DNA of 64,000 bases, taken from the NCBI GenBank assembly GCA_009602735.1, contig WELA01004268.1, positions 237,685 through 301,684 on the forward strand, given 5' to 3'. A model generated the notes under the pieces. The model did no database searches. It was not told the DNA's origin and saw nothing but the letters and a program-made list of their open reading frames with translations. The position numbers and the translations under genes are program-made. The DNA comes from Mesotaenium endlicherianum (Eukaryota > Streptophyta > Zygnematophyceae > Zygnematales > Mesotaeniaceae). This document shows positions 44,423 to 55,107 of the stretch, piece after piece. Positions within the stretch are counted from its first letter, which is position 1. The number at the start of each line of letters is the position of its first letter.

Positions 44423-45427
44423 TGTCATGATTTATTAAGTCGAGGTTGACGTACAAAACCAAGCTCTACGTGTGTGAACCATCAACCTAGGAGGACCAAC
44501 TTTGCATTGACTTTACGCATCCATATGTTGACCTTCTCTGAATTTCCGAGTCACCAAAGAGTAGCGCGTCGAAGCATCTTCCGAATGGCACCGGTTTTGC
44601 GTCATTTGGTTAATTATCAAGCGAGATAGACGCGATCTAGTCCGCACTCCTTTCGGCACCTAGTGGAACCACACCAAATGGCCAACTTGTGACTCCATGC
44701 ACCCAAAGGTGACAATGTTGACTATTCGTGACCCCAAGGACCCCTAGCTTTGTGCGCACAAATCCGCGAGCCCTTCAGACTACAAAGGTCTTGCATTTCC
44801 ATAGTATAAGTGCATCATTGAGGCTACAACTTGGTGACTGCATCACCTACTCCTAGAGGAAGCTTCCTCAAGTTCCAGGTTCACTTTTGAGGCGCTATCT
44901 AGGTAGAACTACCCAAGGTAAGCTCCACCAATGAGAGACACTTAGCATATTTTACGTGCTTTGCTTTGATTGGTTTGAGTTATGCTTAGCCTATAGGAGT
45001 GCTAGTATATGCCTTGTACCTATTAGTGGACATAGGAGAGCCTCCTAGAGTGGCTACATGCATTGGATCCGCCGCACACGACGCCGGGTTTCCAGGAGTA
45101 TAAGTGCTAGAGATGTCCCTAGAGGAACATCTTTTTAGAAGTCCCATTATGCCAGTTGCAAGTCACAGAGATTATCAGTAAAGCTTACACTTTTATCTCT
45201 TGTGTTTTCAGGACCACTTAGTCTCTCTCTTGTGAAGAGCAAGCCTTGCTGGCTTCCAATCACTAGAAGAACTTCACAAGTGGTGAGCAAAGTCACAGCA
45301 TATACCCCCTGCCATAGGCCTACTCTTGAAGATCATGATGTGCTTCCAGTGATCTTTTGGGCCAGACTTCAATAGTTGTTTTCCTACTAGATTACAGTCT
45401 TGAGGTGCTCACTCTAGAGAGTACACA
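44423..45427 (+). repeat. Family C downstream ~1.0-kb direct repeat, probable LTR
   Basis: Matches 10,094-11,074 along its length, from TGTCATGATTTATT to GAGTACACA. It lies at the 3' end of family C, after the polypurine tract and the 130-bp repeat. It contains no gene. Confidence 0.6.
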
Positions 45428-45439
45428 CTCCTTAATAAA

Positions 45440-45569
45440 AACATTTGACGCTTGACTGTCGTTTGGCTATAAAGCCACATGTATTATAGACTTCATTGCA
45501 GCAAAGCCTGCTTGCATATTATGCATTGCTTGTGTCGATGATACGCACCCGACCTCCTACCGCACGACA
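45440..45569 (+). repeat. 130-bp direct repeat, copy 2
   Basis: Same length as copy 1 (44,291-44,420) with a handful of base changes. It sits immediately after the 1.0-kb repeat and before a family B LTR fragment, consistent with the start of a second, truncated LTR. Confidence 0.7.
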
Positions 45570-45570
45570 A

Positions 45571-45620
45571 CTATTATATTTGAATGAATATTATATCTAC
45601 CAATATACTGATTCATTACA
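45571..45620 (-). repeat. Family B LTR fragment (50 bp)
   Basis: On the minus strand this is the first ~50 bp of a family B LTR, starting TGTAATGAATCAGTATATTG at 45,620. The rest of the LTR is missing, so it is a truncated remnant. Confidence 0.75.
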
Positions 45621-45925
45621 CCCTCCCTCCATTCCTCTCTCCACCACTACCTTTTCCTCCCCCTTCCACCCTCATTCTCCCTCTTAACACCTTGATAACA
45701 AGCAGGCGGCCATGGTCGCATGCAACAACAAGCGACCATGGCTGCCTAACAACAGGTGCTGTCGACCTTTCGACCCCACGAACCCGTCTCACGGGCAAGA
45801 GCGCCCCCTCTCACGCCCTCCTCACGAGCTATTTAGCGGCCTAGGCAAGGCTTGGACCTCGTTCTCCTCGTCATGGCCGCTCACCAAAAGTCCCAACGGC
45901 GCACTCCCTAAGCATAAGAGAAATA
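45621..45925 (+). repeat. Long imperfect inverted repeat, left arm
   Basis: This arm matches the reverse complement of 52,735-53,002 in long stretches: a polypyrimidine start CCCTCCCT, CCATGGCTGCC, a CTCTCA-ACGCCCT-TCACGAGCTA series and CATGGCCGCTCAC. Element E lies in the spacer between the arms. It could be a foldback-type or long-TIR DNA transposon remnant, or a duplicated inverted segment. No coding sequence recognised. Confidence 0.6.
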
Positions 45926-45949
45926 ATGTATGGCGAGGTTATAATTTAT

Positions 45950-46452
45950 TGTAGTGAAACAATTAGATAAATTACTTAGTGAAATATAATACTTTATCTA
46001 TTCAAGACAAGGATCTTTGAACACAAGTGGTAGCTTCTTGAAAGAGAGATGGCTTCTTGATAATTAATATATTTCGGGAATTCGGCAAGTACAAGATCGA
46101 TTTTGGAATGTCTTTCTATGTTCTTACTCTTGTTTATATACTTGCTACATAAGTAATTTCTAGGAAGGTGCATGTTGATGTGTTGGCACCCAACACATCC
46201 CAAAACTTGCCACCTCTTTCTATAATAATGTACACATGTCTTTTTGACCTAAAAATGGCACATTTGACTTTTGCCACATGGAGTTCTTCTAGGTTCTTCC
46301 TCTAACTTCGAAAATGCCTTAGAAGGTTCAAAGGACATGAACCAAGTCACTAGAGTATCTATTCACACTTGACGCCACACAGTACTACTCCAAATATATT
46401 CAAAAGCATTAAAAGATATGCAAACTAACATATTATAATTCAAATCACTACA
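45950..46452 (-). repeat. Element E 3' LTR
   Basis: A 503-bp LTR from TGTAGTGAAAC to AATCACTACA. The C-run right after it (46,455-46,460) is the polypurine tract on the minus strand. Confidence 0.92.
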
Positions 46453-47373
46453 TCAACCCCCCGAAAGAAAAAGCGACGTCTCGGCGCGTCAAGGCAGGTC
46501 TTACACATGTGGAGCCTACTAGTCAACAGCTTCAAGTCAAATGCCACATATGTGAAGAGAATTAGTCAAACGTGCCAAGTCAGGTGCTACACATGTAAGG
46601 TAGACTAGGCAAGGACGTGGGTGGTGTGACCTTATTGGCTAGCCTACTCCTTGATGATGAAGAAAATTATACAAGTTGGCCCAGAATTTGCCACAAATTC
46701 AAAAATTCATAGCGTCCACATAACTGCTTCAAATCTAAAAATTCTAAATTCAGGCGGACTGCGTCGGAGAACTCTATCGGGTCACCAAATTTGAGAGCAT
46801 TCTCATTTTTGGAGTGTTGTTGACAGCTGAGAGAGTAGGCACTCCTCCAAATCTATGCAGAAACTTCTGAAAATCATAAGTCCTTCTATGCTTCTCTAAA
46901 CTCTGCAAAGTAAGTCTCTAAATGGGCGCTGTAAGATGTACTACCAGAGTCTAGAGTTTCCAAGCATTCCAAGTTCAGGGGAGGGCACAATGTCAGAAGG
47001 CATATTCTGCCTTAACAATGCCAGCAGCCTGACCCCCTTCTACTTGGAGCATTATATCTCGCTCAACAGTGCTCCAAATTGAGCAAACTTGGACTCTAAA
47101 TGACTGGCTACTCATGGATTACAACCAGATAAATTTTCAGAATTTATTATGCAAAGACCTATCACCAGTAGCAATTTTAGTTTTCTGTCCAGAAACAGCG
47201 AGAAGAGAAAAGTGTTTAATGTCATTTTATCCTCTTTGTGGTTCTTGCAGGGTGCCTCCAAGGGGTCTTCTGCTACTTCTTGATGGTGGCAGGCTGCCTC
47301 CTTGAAGTCTTTGGGCTTCTCATAGAGAAACTTGGGGCTGGTCCAAGATGGGGGTTTGCGGCATGGAAATGTT
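46453..47373 (-). other. Element E 3' non-coding internal region
   Basis: No gene. Same layout as element D (15,945-16,713): C-run, repeated ACACATGT-type phrases, then AT-rich sequence leading to the chromodomain end. Confidence 0.6.
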
Positions 47374-50300
47374 TCAGCTTTCTCTGAACTTTCTCAAGGT
47401 AGTGCGCCGCCACCCAACTATTCTCAAAGAATCTGGATATCCTTTCCACTTGATCAAGTATTGCTGCTGTCTCCTGAAATTTCTCATAGCCACTATGTCT
47501 TCCACTTCGTACTCCAAATGATCATCCACTATTGTTGGGGCTGGTGGGGTTGTCACACGTCCTGGGAACTTGTTGTCGGGTTGCACATGTGGCTTTATGA
47601 GGGAAGCGTGGAATACGGGGTCGATGTGCATAATCTAGGGAAGTTCTAGCTTGAAAGCAACGGCGTTGACTTGCTGGACAATCTTGAAGGGTCCCAAATA
47701 TTTGGGAGAGAACTTGCTGCCGGCAGGCCTGTTGTTTAGAAAAATATTCTTGGATGATTATAACACGTTGGCACCCACTATGTACGTAATTTCTCTTCTG
47801 GACCTGTTTGCGACTCTTGCTTGAGCATCTTGCGCCTGTTGTAGAGCTTTCTTTGCTGTTGTAACGGCTGCTTCCAATGTTTCCATAAAATCTGTTGCTG
47901 CGTGTTCTTCATCATGGCCAGCCGTGAAGCTCAGCGGCGTGGTTGGATGGAAGCCATAGTTGAGGAAGAATGGGGACTCTTGGGTAGAGGCCTGCGTCGT
48001 GTTGTTGTAGGCGAACTCTAGGGGGGTCAAGTACATGTCCCAATCTTGCTCCAGAATAGACGCGTAGGCCTTTTGAGAGGTCTTTAGGGTACGATTCATA
48101 CGCTCGGTTTGCCCATCTGATTGCGGGTGGTAGGTAGTGGACATATCCAGCGATGTACCCAAGTTCTTGAAGAGATTTTTCCGGTTGGCTTGTGAATCTC
48201 GGATCTCTATCCGACACTTTTTGATGGTAGTCTATGGAGCCGGAAGATGTTGTCAAAGATGAGTCTTGCAAGTTGTGGTGCTGTAGCCTTAGTCGTCGTG
48301 GGAATAAAATGAGCCATCTTGGTAAGTCTGTCCACCACCGTGAGTATTGTATTATGGCCTCGAGGTGTCACGGGCAGGTCCACGATAAGGTCCATTGAGA
48401 TGTCCATCCATTTGTCTTTCGGGGATTGGTAGTGGTTGGAGGAGTCCTCCCGCCTCTCGTGATGATGGCTTGATTCTTTGGCATGTGTCACAGCTCCTGC
48501 AGTACTCCTTGACTTGCTTAGACATGCCTGGCCAGCAATAAGTCCTGGCTAGAACGCCCGTGGTCTTTAGGATTCCAAAGTGTCCTCCAAGAGGGTTGTC
48601 GTGTGCTTCTCGTAGAAGCAAGAGCCGGAGGTCTAAGTCATCAGGAACACATCTCTGGCCCGTATCTTGCCTCACCCAAAAATTGCCTTCTTGCTTCTTG
48701 TATGGGTCCAAGGCTGCTTCTCCGTTCTTGTAGTAAGGGTCTCTTTCATAGGCGGCTGAAAATCGAGCTTCCAGATCTGTCTTCAGGGATACCATCACTG
48801 CATTTAATTGCAGTCTTGAGAGGGGGTCAGCCGGGTTTGTCTTGCCGGGCTGGTACTGAATCGTGATGTTGTATTGTTGCAAGTATCCCCTCCATCTTGC
48901 TTGTCTCCTTGAGAGATACGGCTGCGTCTGGAGGTGCTTCAATGCTTCGTGGTCCGTAGTGACCAGCACCTTGCGTCCTTCAACGTAGCAGCGCCAAACC
49001 TTCAAGGCATGTACAATCGCCAATGCCTCTCGCATCGTGNCATTTTGCTCGGCCGGATTTAGCTTCCTTGACTTGTAGGCAATGGGCTGCAGTCCCTTGC
49101 CTTGGTCTTGAAGCAGGATTGCTCCTATTGCATAGGAAGATGGATCGGTGATGACGTGGAAGGGCCAATTCGGGTTTGGACTTGGGAGTGTGAGCACCGG
49201 CGATGTCGTCAATCTTTGCTTCAGTTGTTGGAATGCTTCCTCCTCTTTCTTGGTCCAAATATATGGCTTGTCCTTCTTGAGTAGATCCGTGAGGGGGGCT
49301 GCTATGTGCGAGAAGCTCTAGATGAATCTCCTGTACCAATTGGCAAATCCCAAGAATGATTGGAGTTCTTTCTTGGTTGTGGGGGTTGGCCATTCCTCCA
49401 CCACCGTGGTCTTCTCGGGATCCATCTTGATGCTATCAGCAGTCACGTGGAGACCTAGGAACTCCACTTCTTGTTTGGCAAACTTGCACTTTGACTCCTT
49501 TGCAAGTAGCTTGTTTTGCTTCAATACTTCCAAGACCTCTTTCAAGTGTCTCGCATGCTCTTCAAGGGTCTTGCTGTAGATAAGGATGTCATCGATGATT
49601 ACCACCACAAATCTGTCCAACATGGGCTGAAATATGGTGTTCATCATAGTCATGAAAGTTGCTGGCGCGTTGGTGAGTCCAAATGGCAGGACCATGAACT
49701 CAAAATGTCCATATATTGTCTTGAACTCCGTTTTCTCTATGTCAGGTTCAGCGATGCAAATTTGGTGGTAGCCGCTTCTCAAGTCCACCTTCGTGAAGTA
49801 CTTGGCTCCAACCAGCCGGTCCATGAGCTCATCCATGCGCGGCAGCGGGTATCGATTCTTGATGGTGATCTTGTTGAGGGCGCGATAGTCCACACACATC
49901 CTCAAGGTACCATCTTTCTTTTTGACAAATAGCACCGGGGCTCCAAATGGCGACTTGCTAGGTCGAATGAAGCCATGCTCCAGTAGCTCCTTGATTTGCT
50001 TCTTGACTTCGTCTAGCTCCGTGTATGACATTTTGAACGTAGGCCGAGAGATGGGCTTACTTCCGGGCTCCAACTCTATCTTGTGGTCTACGAATCTTTT
50101 GGGGGGTAGGCCCTTGGGCAATTCCGGGGAGAACACTTCTTTGTAGTCCTCAAAGACTTCTTGTATCTCCTTGGGAACGGGGCTGCCTTCTTGACTCTCG
50201 ATGTCTTTTGGCGTGATCAAGGCCAAAAGAAGCTCGTGTCCCTTCCTCACAAGTCTCTTGAGTTGGAGGGCGGACAGTAGTATCTCGTGCGCCGGCTTCT

Positions 50301-50829
50301 TGATGTCTTGGGTCTGGATATTCTGGATTGCGCGCAAAATACAAATTTCTGAAGTGATGTCATTCTTGATCTTGATAGTACCGTCCCTCCAATCAACTTG
50401 GGGGTTGTGCTTGGTCAACCAAGGCGTCCCTAGGATGACGTCGTACTTGCCCGATTGCATGGGGGAGAACACTACTCTATTCTTGAAGGACTTGATAGAA
50501 AGTGCCAAGGGGTACGTCTTCTTGGAAGGGGTAGTATAGGAGACTCCGTCGGGCATCATAATCTCCTCGTCGTGGTCAAGAGTTCGCATAGTAATACCGT
50601 GCTTGGTGGCAAAATCTGCAGCAATGAAGTTGCCTTGAGCTCCGCTATCCACCAAGATGTGGACCTTCTCTCCTCCAAGGTAACCTCTCAAACTCATTGG
50701 GGCTGGAACGTCGTCTTCAACGGGAGTCTCCACCTCACTTGGCTTGTTGTCTTCTCGTGAAGTGGGTCTTGGGGTGGTAGGCTCCTGGCCTACCGGCGTT
50801 GTCCGTTTTTTGACAACTTTTTGGGGCAT
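47374..50829 (-). pseudogene. Element E pol: PR, RT, RNase H, integrase, chromodomain
   Basis: Open from 50,829 to 49,318: protease ([13 protein letters not shown]), RT ([23 protein letters not shown]) up to NWYRRFI. There a TAG (49,318-49,320) replaces the CAA codon present in element D. The same frame resumes after the stop and runs through RNase H, but position 49,040 is an N and TDPSS replaces TDASS next to the catalytic Asp. The integrase zinc region (YCRSCDTCQRIK) and catalytic core (MDLIVDLP, then broken frames through SDRDPRFTS and YHPQSDGQTERMNR) are shifted at about 48,420, 48,200 and 47,760. The chromodomain (EYEVEDIVAMRNF ... YLIKWKGYPDS) ends at 47,374 in a damaged frame. Function would be as for other chromoviruses; this copy is dead. 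Confidence 0.88.
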
Positions 50830-51996
50830 GAGAGTGCACGATGGCCCTTTTCCTTACAATAAAAGCATAGTCCAGCCGTCATGAGAGCTTCTTTTTCAGC
50901 CGGAGAGAGTGTTGCTTTCACTCCTTGCTAATTTCTTGCATCATAAGTATCATTGGAGGGTCTTCCACTCTTCCGGGCAGCCGCGGGGTCCCTTCTAAGA
51001 ACTCCAATTTCCATGGGTGTGGGTCCAGATTCGGATGTGGAAGGGACTGCGTACACCCGCGTCGCCGGTGCCCGTGAAGATGAAGGCACGGAGTGCTTGA
51101 AATCCAAGGTATCCACCTTTAGAGCCACTTCAATAATCTTCAAGAAGTCCTTCAGGTCGGATAAGTCCACTTCTTTTGCTATCTTGGGCTTGAGGCCAGA
51201 CACATAACGATCAATCTTCTCCTCGAGCGACATGTTGGGGATCTCAAGAGTGAGATCATGAAATCTGGATTGTATATTCTTGAACGGACGTTGTTTGCTT
51301 GAGATGGCGAAGCTTTTCTCGAGCAATTTTCTCCGCATTGATGGGCATGAATTGGTTCTGGAGGACTTCACGAAAATCCACCCATCTTGCATATGATGGT
51401 GGGGGCTCTTGGCCGGATACGGGATGCGCCACAGCTTGTTATACAGCTGCGTGATAGTTACGCCACCATGATGTTGCTGCTCCTTTGAGCAAGGTAACGG
51501 CAAAAGGGACGTAGTCCTCCTCGGATACTTCAAGGAATGTGAGGTACGTCTCCACTTGGTAGAGCCACAGATTCAGTTTGGCTCCTCTCCCAGGATTGAA
51601 AGTGTCTGGTTTGCCGGGCTTGATGAGTTTTCTTGCTCTTGTAGGCTCTTGTGGAGGCGCTTGAACCGGGGCTGGATTTTGAGCGTCGCTCGCAATAGGG
51701 GCAACCATGGCAGCCATAGCTTCTCTTGACGCTTGCACGGTTGCTTCATAGGTGGCCAAGCCCACTTGGTTGTGGACGGTCATTAGGAAGGCTGCCCACT
51801 CATTTGCGGGAACTCCTTGTGGTGGGGTCAACTTTGCTATAGCGGCTGCCACGGGATTTGACGGTGCTCCTCCTTGTGGTGCTTCTTGTTGTTGCAGATT
51901 TTCTTGAGTGGACTCTCCCATCGGCGCTGGAGGAGGGTCTCTTGAAGATGAACTGCTTCCTTCAAAAGCTTGCTGTTGGTCTTGAGGATCGGCCAT
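50830..51996 (-). pseudogene. Element E gag
   Basis: Start ATG at 51,996 (MADPQDQQQAFEGSSSSSRD). The N-terminus is Gln/Pro/Ala-rich; the capsid-like region includes KLNLWLYQVETYLTF and GAATSWWRNYH. A TAA at 51,441-51,439 and a frameshift near 51,280 interrupt it. The rest (FHDLTLEIPNMSLEEKIDRY ...) is readable to 50,928, followed by another stop and a single CCHC knuckle, [14 protein letters not shown], at about 50,870-50,830. The order matches an ordinary gypsy gag. Confidence 0.82.
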
Positions 51997-52020
51997 CTTC
52001 TTGTGCTACCAAAGTGCCTA

Positions 52021-52032
52021 GCTCCAATACCA
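52021..52032 (-). promoter_or_regulatory. Primer-binding site, element E
   Basis: On the minus strand TGGTATTGGAGC, 1 nt inside the 5' LTR, one base different from the common plant site TGGTATCAGAGC apart from the G/A position; initiator tRNA-Met type. Confidence 0.88.
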
Positions 52033-52033
52033 T

Positions 52034-52535
52034 TGTAGTGGAACATATGATAAAGTACTTCGTGAAATATAATACTTTATCTATTCAAGACAAGGATCTT
52101 TGAACACAAGTGGTAGTTTCTTGAAAGAGAGATGGCTTCTCGAAAGTTAATATATTTCTGGGATTTGGCAAGTACAAGAGTGATTCTGGAATGTCTTTCT
52201 ATGTTCTAGCTCTTGTTTATATACTTGCTACATAAGTAATTTCTAAGAAGGTGCATGTTGATGTGTTGGCACCCAACACAATCCAAAATTTGCCACCTCT
52301 TTCTAGAATTATGTACACATGTCCTTTTGACCTAAAAATGGCACATTTGACTTTTGCCACATGGAGTTCTTCTAGGTTCTTCCTCTAACTTCGAAAATGC
52401 CTTGGAAGGTTCAAAGGACATGAACCAAGTCACTAAAGTATCTGTTCACATTTGACGCCACACAATACTACTCCAAATATATTCAAAAGCATTAAAATAT
52501 ATGCAAATTAATATATTATAATTCAAATCACTACA
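52034..52535 (-). repeat. Element E 5' LTR
   Basis: A 502-bp LTR, partner of 45,950-46,452, followed by the TTTAT duplication. Confidence 0.92.
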
Positions 52536-52734
52536 TTTATGGCGGTTGCCAAAGGGCCGCGGGGAAAAAGCTCAATCAAGATCGAAGACTTTCGCGTCGC
52601 TCCGGGTTAAAACGCGTACTTATGCATTTTCGAAGGCACGTACGGGCCTGCGCTCACACGAGCAAGGCCTTTGTCCCCTCATAAAGTTTACGTGAGGGGC
52701 ACCTTCGTGACGACAACAAAGTAGTGCACACAGT

Positions 52735-53002
52735 AATTGGAGAGTGTGCCATTGAAGCTTTCGTGAGCGGCCATGGCGAAACAAAAGCCTCGCCTTGGGC
52801 GTGACGTAGCTCGTGACAAGGGCGTATGAGAGGGCGCTTTGGGTCGTTAGATGGGTCCGTAAGGTTATAGAAATGAGAGAGCAGGCTGGTGGGCAGCCAT
52901 GGCCGCTCGTTGTGGCATGGCCCCCTGCCTTTTAAGAAAGGCGTGAGAGAGAGGGTGAGAAGGGGAGGGGAGGGTGGCCATGGTGGGAGGGCATCAGGGA
53001 GG
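52735..53002 (-). repeat. Long imperfect inverted repeat, right arm
   Basis: Reverse complement of the left arm (45,621-45,925). Between the end of element E and this arm (52,541-52,734) there is GC-rich sequence with no recognisable gene. The open frame at 52,889-53,098 lies across the arm and I do not consider it a gene. Confidence 0.6.
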
Positions 53003-55107
53003 GTCGAGAAGGGGGCGAAGTTGTTGTCGTCGACGACGTTTGAGCTGCTTCGACGATATGTTGCGATCGTTCGTAGGGGCCTTGTAAGAGAAAACTAGTC
53101 GGTTCCCTCTAACCAAATCTTCTATCTTGTACGCGCCATGCCCATTGTTTGTGGACGCGTGTTGCAATCTGGCACTCTAATTTCTGGGTGATGCACTGCG
53201 AATGCTCGAGTTGGCTCGAGTATTTGTAACTGCTAAAGAGTCCAACTCAACTCGTACAAAGCATGTAGGTAAATGCCCGATAAAACACAATTTGGTGAAT
53301 ATCAAATTGAGGATTAAAATGTGAATGAATGTCAATTCAGTTTCACATGTGCTCGAGAAAGCTAACTCTGTAAAGTATAAGCCCTAAATACCTAGAATTT
53401 ATCCTTTTATTCAATTCAAGAAGCTTAGAAGAGAATAGAAGCAAATGTCACAAACTAGCTAGAAGTATGCTAGTATATAAGATGACAGTAGAAATGAGTT
53501 CAATAATTGCAGTGCAGATTTACTTAGTGCCCACCCACCCACCCTTTTGAAGTAGAACACAGCACAAACAATATTGATAAGAATGCGTAGCCAGGATAAA
53601 ACCTGCACATTGAGTACTAATATAGAGGTTGCAAATAGGCTTTGACCTGCCTCAAGCAGGTCGCCAGCACTTAGTCCAAAGTGGATAACAACATATTGCA
53701 CTACATTAACTTAGGCTAAATTCAGGTACAAAAGTTTAGAGACCAAATATACATACCCGCACTTAGACTCCAGAGAACACAGACTCAATTTATTAGGATA
53801 GGATAGGATATAAATTGGTATAGAAGTTCCAAATAAGTCCTACGCGCGCATATCCAAAGCATTTGTACATCACGTCTTTTTTTCAAACCTGCATAATTTT
53901 TATATGTTCTATCTTATGCTCATGTATGAAACTGAATAAAATTTATTCACATTCAAATGAACCAGGAAAAAAAGCAGGCAAAAGCTGGTGAAAGCAGGTA
54001 GTAAGTCAGCGAAAGTGCTTGCTACTGGTGCGCGTTGTAATCAGTTTGTGGCTGTTGCCCAGAAGTGTCGAGCAGTTTTGGTCTAGCCTCTACTAGATTC
54101 ACTCTAATAGAGGATTTAATCAATTTTAATAGAGGATTTTCACAAATGCGAATTCTGAGAACTGGTTTTGTAGGTCGTGTCTGGTCGTGTCATGTCACGA
54201 TCCCGCTATGAGCAAGCATAGGCAAGTGTAGGCACGCAGACGCCAGCAGCACCAGCAGCACTCACGCGCACCCACGCGCTTCTGTGTAGTAAAATGACAG
54301 CAAGTCGGCAGCAGCTGGCAGCAACTCAGCACAACTGAAAGTTATGTGATTATGTGTCACTTGCTTACACAAGACGTGGTTTTGCGGCAAATGAAAAAGA
54401 ATCCCCCACTGGCTCCGAGCCTCCAACCCGCTCCGACGCGCCCCAACCCACCCCAACCTGCGTTCGACGGGAGGCTTCGTCAAAAAAACCAACTTGGATA
54501 CTTCGGATTCTGCAGGGCTTCGGAGTGCTTCGGCATGTTTCGGAGTGCTTCGGAGCAATTTTGAGCCTTTTCCGTCAAGCGCGCTCGTCAGCTGAAGCAG
54601 GCAAGTGCTCACCCATGAAATAGGGCATGATTTATACCGACATCAGTTTGATTGCCTATGGAAATCGGAAAGATTTGGCAATGTGTGTAGTCAACGAAAG
54701 AAAAACTATCTCGGGACATATCACAGCAAAGTTGTGTTTGGGTTGGTTTGGGTGCTCCAGTTGTCTCGATCGCATAGTGCATACCAGTGCATATACAAGA
54801 GAGCCTGCACCTCTTATACCTAAAGGACGGAGCCTTCGCTTTGCCTTCCGGATCAAATTCATAACGAAGATGCTGCGTTAGAGCTTGGTGATCCTCGATG
54901 AGCAGATGTATCCTGCTCTTCAAATGCGAAACCGTGAACAAAAACTAGGCCAAACCTCTCAGCAGTTGAGAAGCACCATACAGATTAGACACTGAGGCGT
55001 GCAGAAGAATATAGTCTGCACGTACTCCATAAGTTATCCCGATTCAAGCAAAGATCCATTGGTCAATTTGCGCGGGTACAAGCCTGTTGTAGCTCAGCCC
55101 TCAAGAT
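53003..55107. other. Intergenic region upstream of the ERD7-like gene
   Basis: About 2.1 kb, mostly AT-rich, with no convincing coding sequence or RNA gene. It contains a short GGATA repeat (about 53,797-53,810), a CTTCGGAGTG-type short repeat at about 54,520-54,560 and purine-rich DNA just before the ERD7-like start. It probably holds the promoter and 5' leader of that gene, but I cannot point to a TATA box or start site. Confidence 0.5.

Larger units (their letters stand above)
45950..52535 (-). mobile_element. Chromovirus E, complete Ty3/gypsy element, TSD TTTAT
   Basis: A reverse-strand element of 6,586 bp with LTRs 45,950-46,452 (503 bp) and 52,034-52,535 (502 bp), both TG...CA, flanked by the exact 5-bp duplication TTTAT (45,945-45,949 and 52,536-52,540). 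A tRNA-Met-type primer site lies just inside the right LTR. Gag, protease, RT, RNase H, integrase and chromodomain are in the usual chromovirus order, all with disabling mutations. The LTRs differ at several percent of positions by eye, so the insertion is old. Element D belongs to the same family. Confidence 0.93.

Noticed and set aside
44423-45427. A clean 5-bp TSD pairing the two 1.0-kb family C repeats
   Set aside because: Flanks are GTGAT on the left and CTCCT on the right, so the two repeats cannot be shown to bound one insertion.
54262-54941. Short open frames on both strands upstream of the ERD7-like gene
   Set aside because: No domain, no splice logic, overlapping frames of similar quality on both strands and low-complexity CTTCGG repeats nearby.
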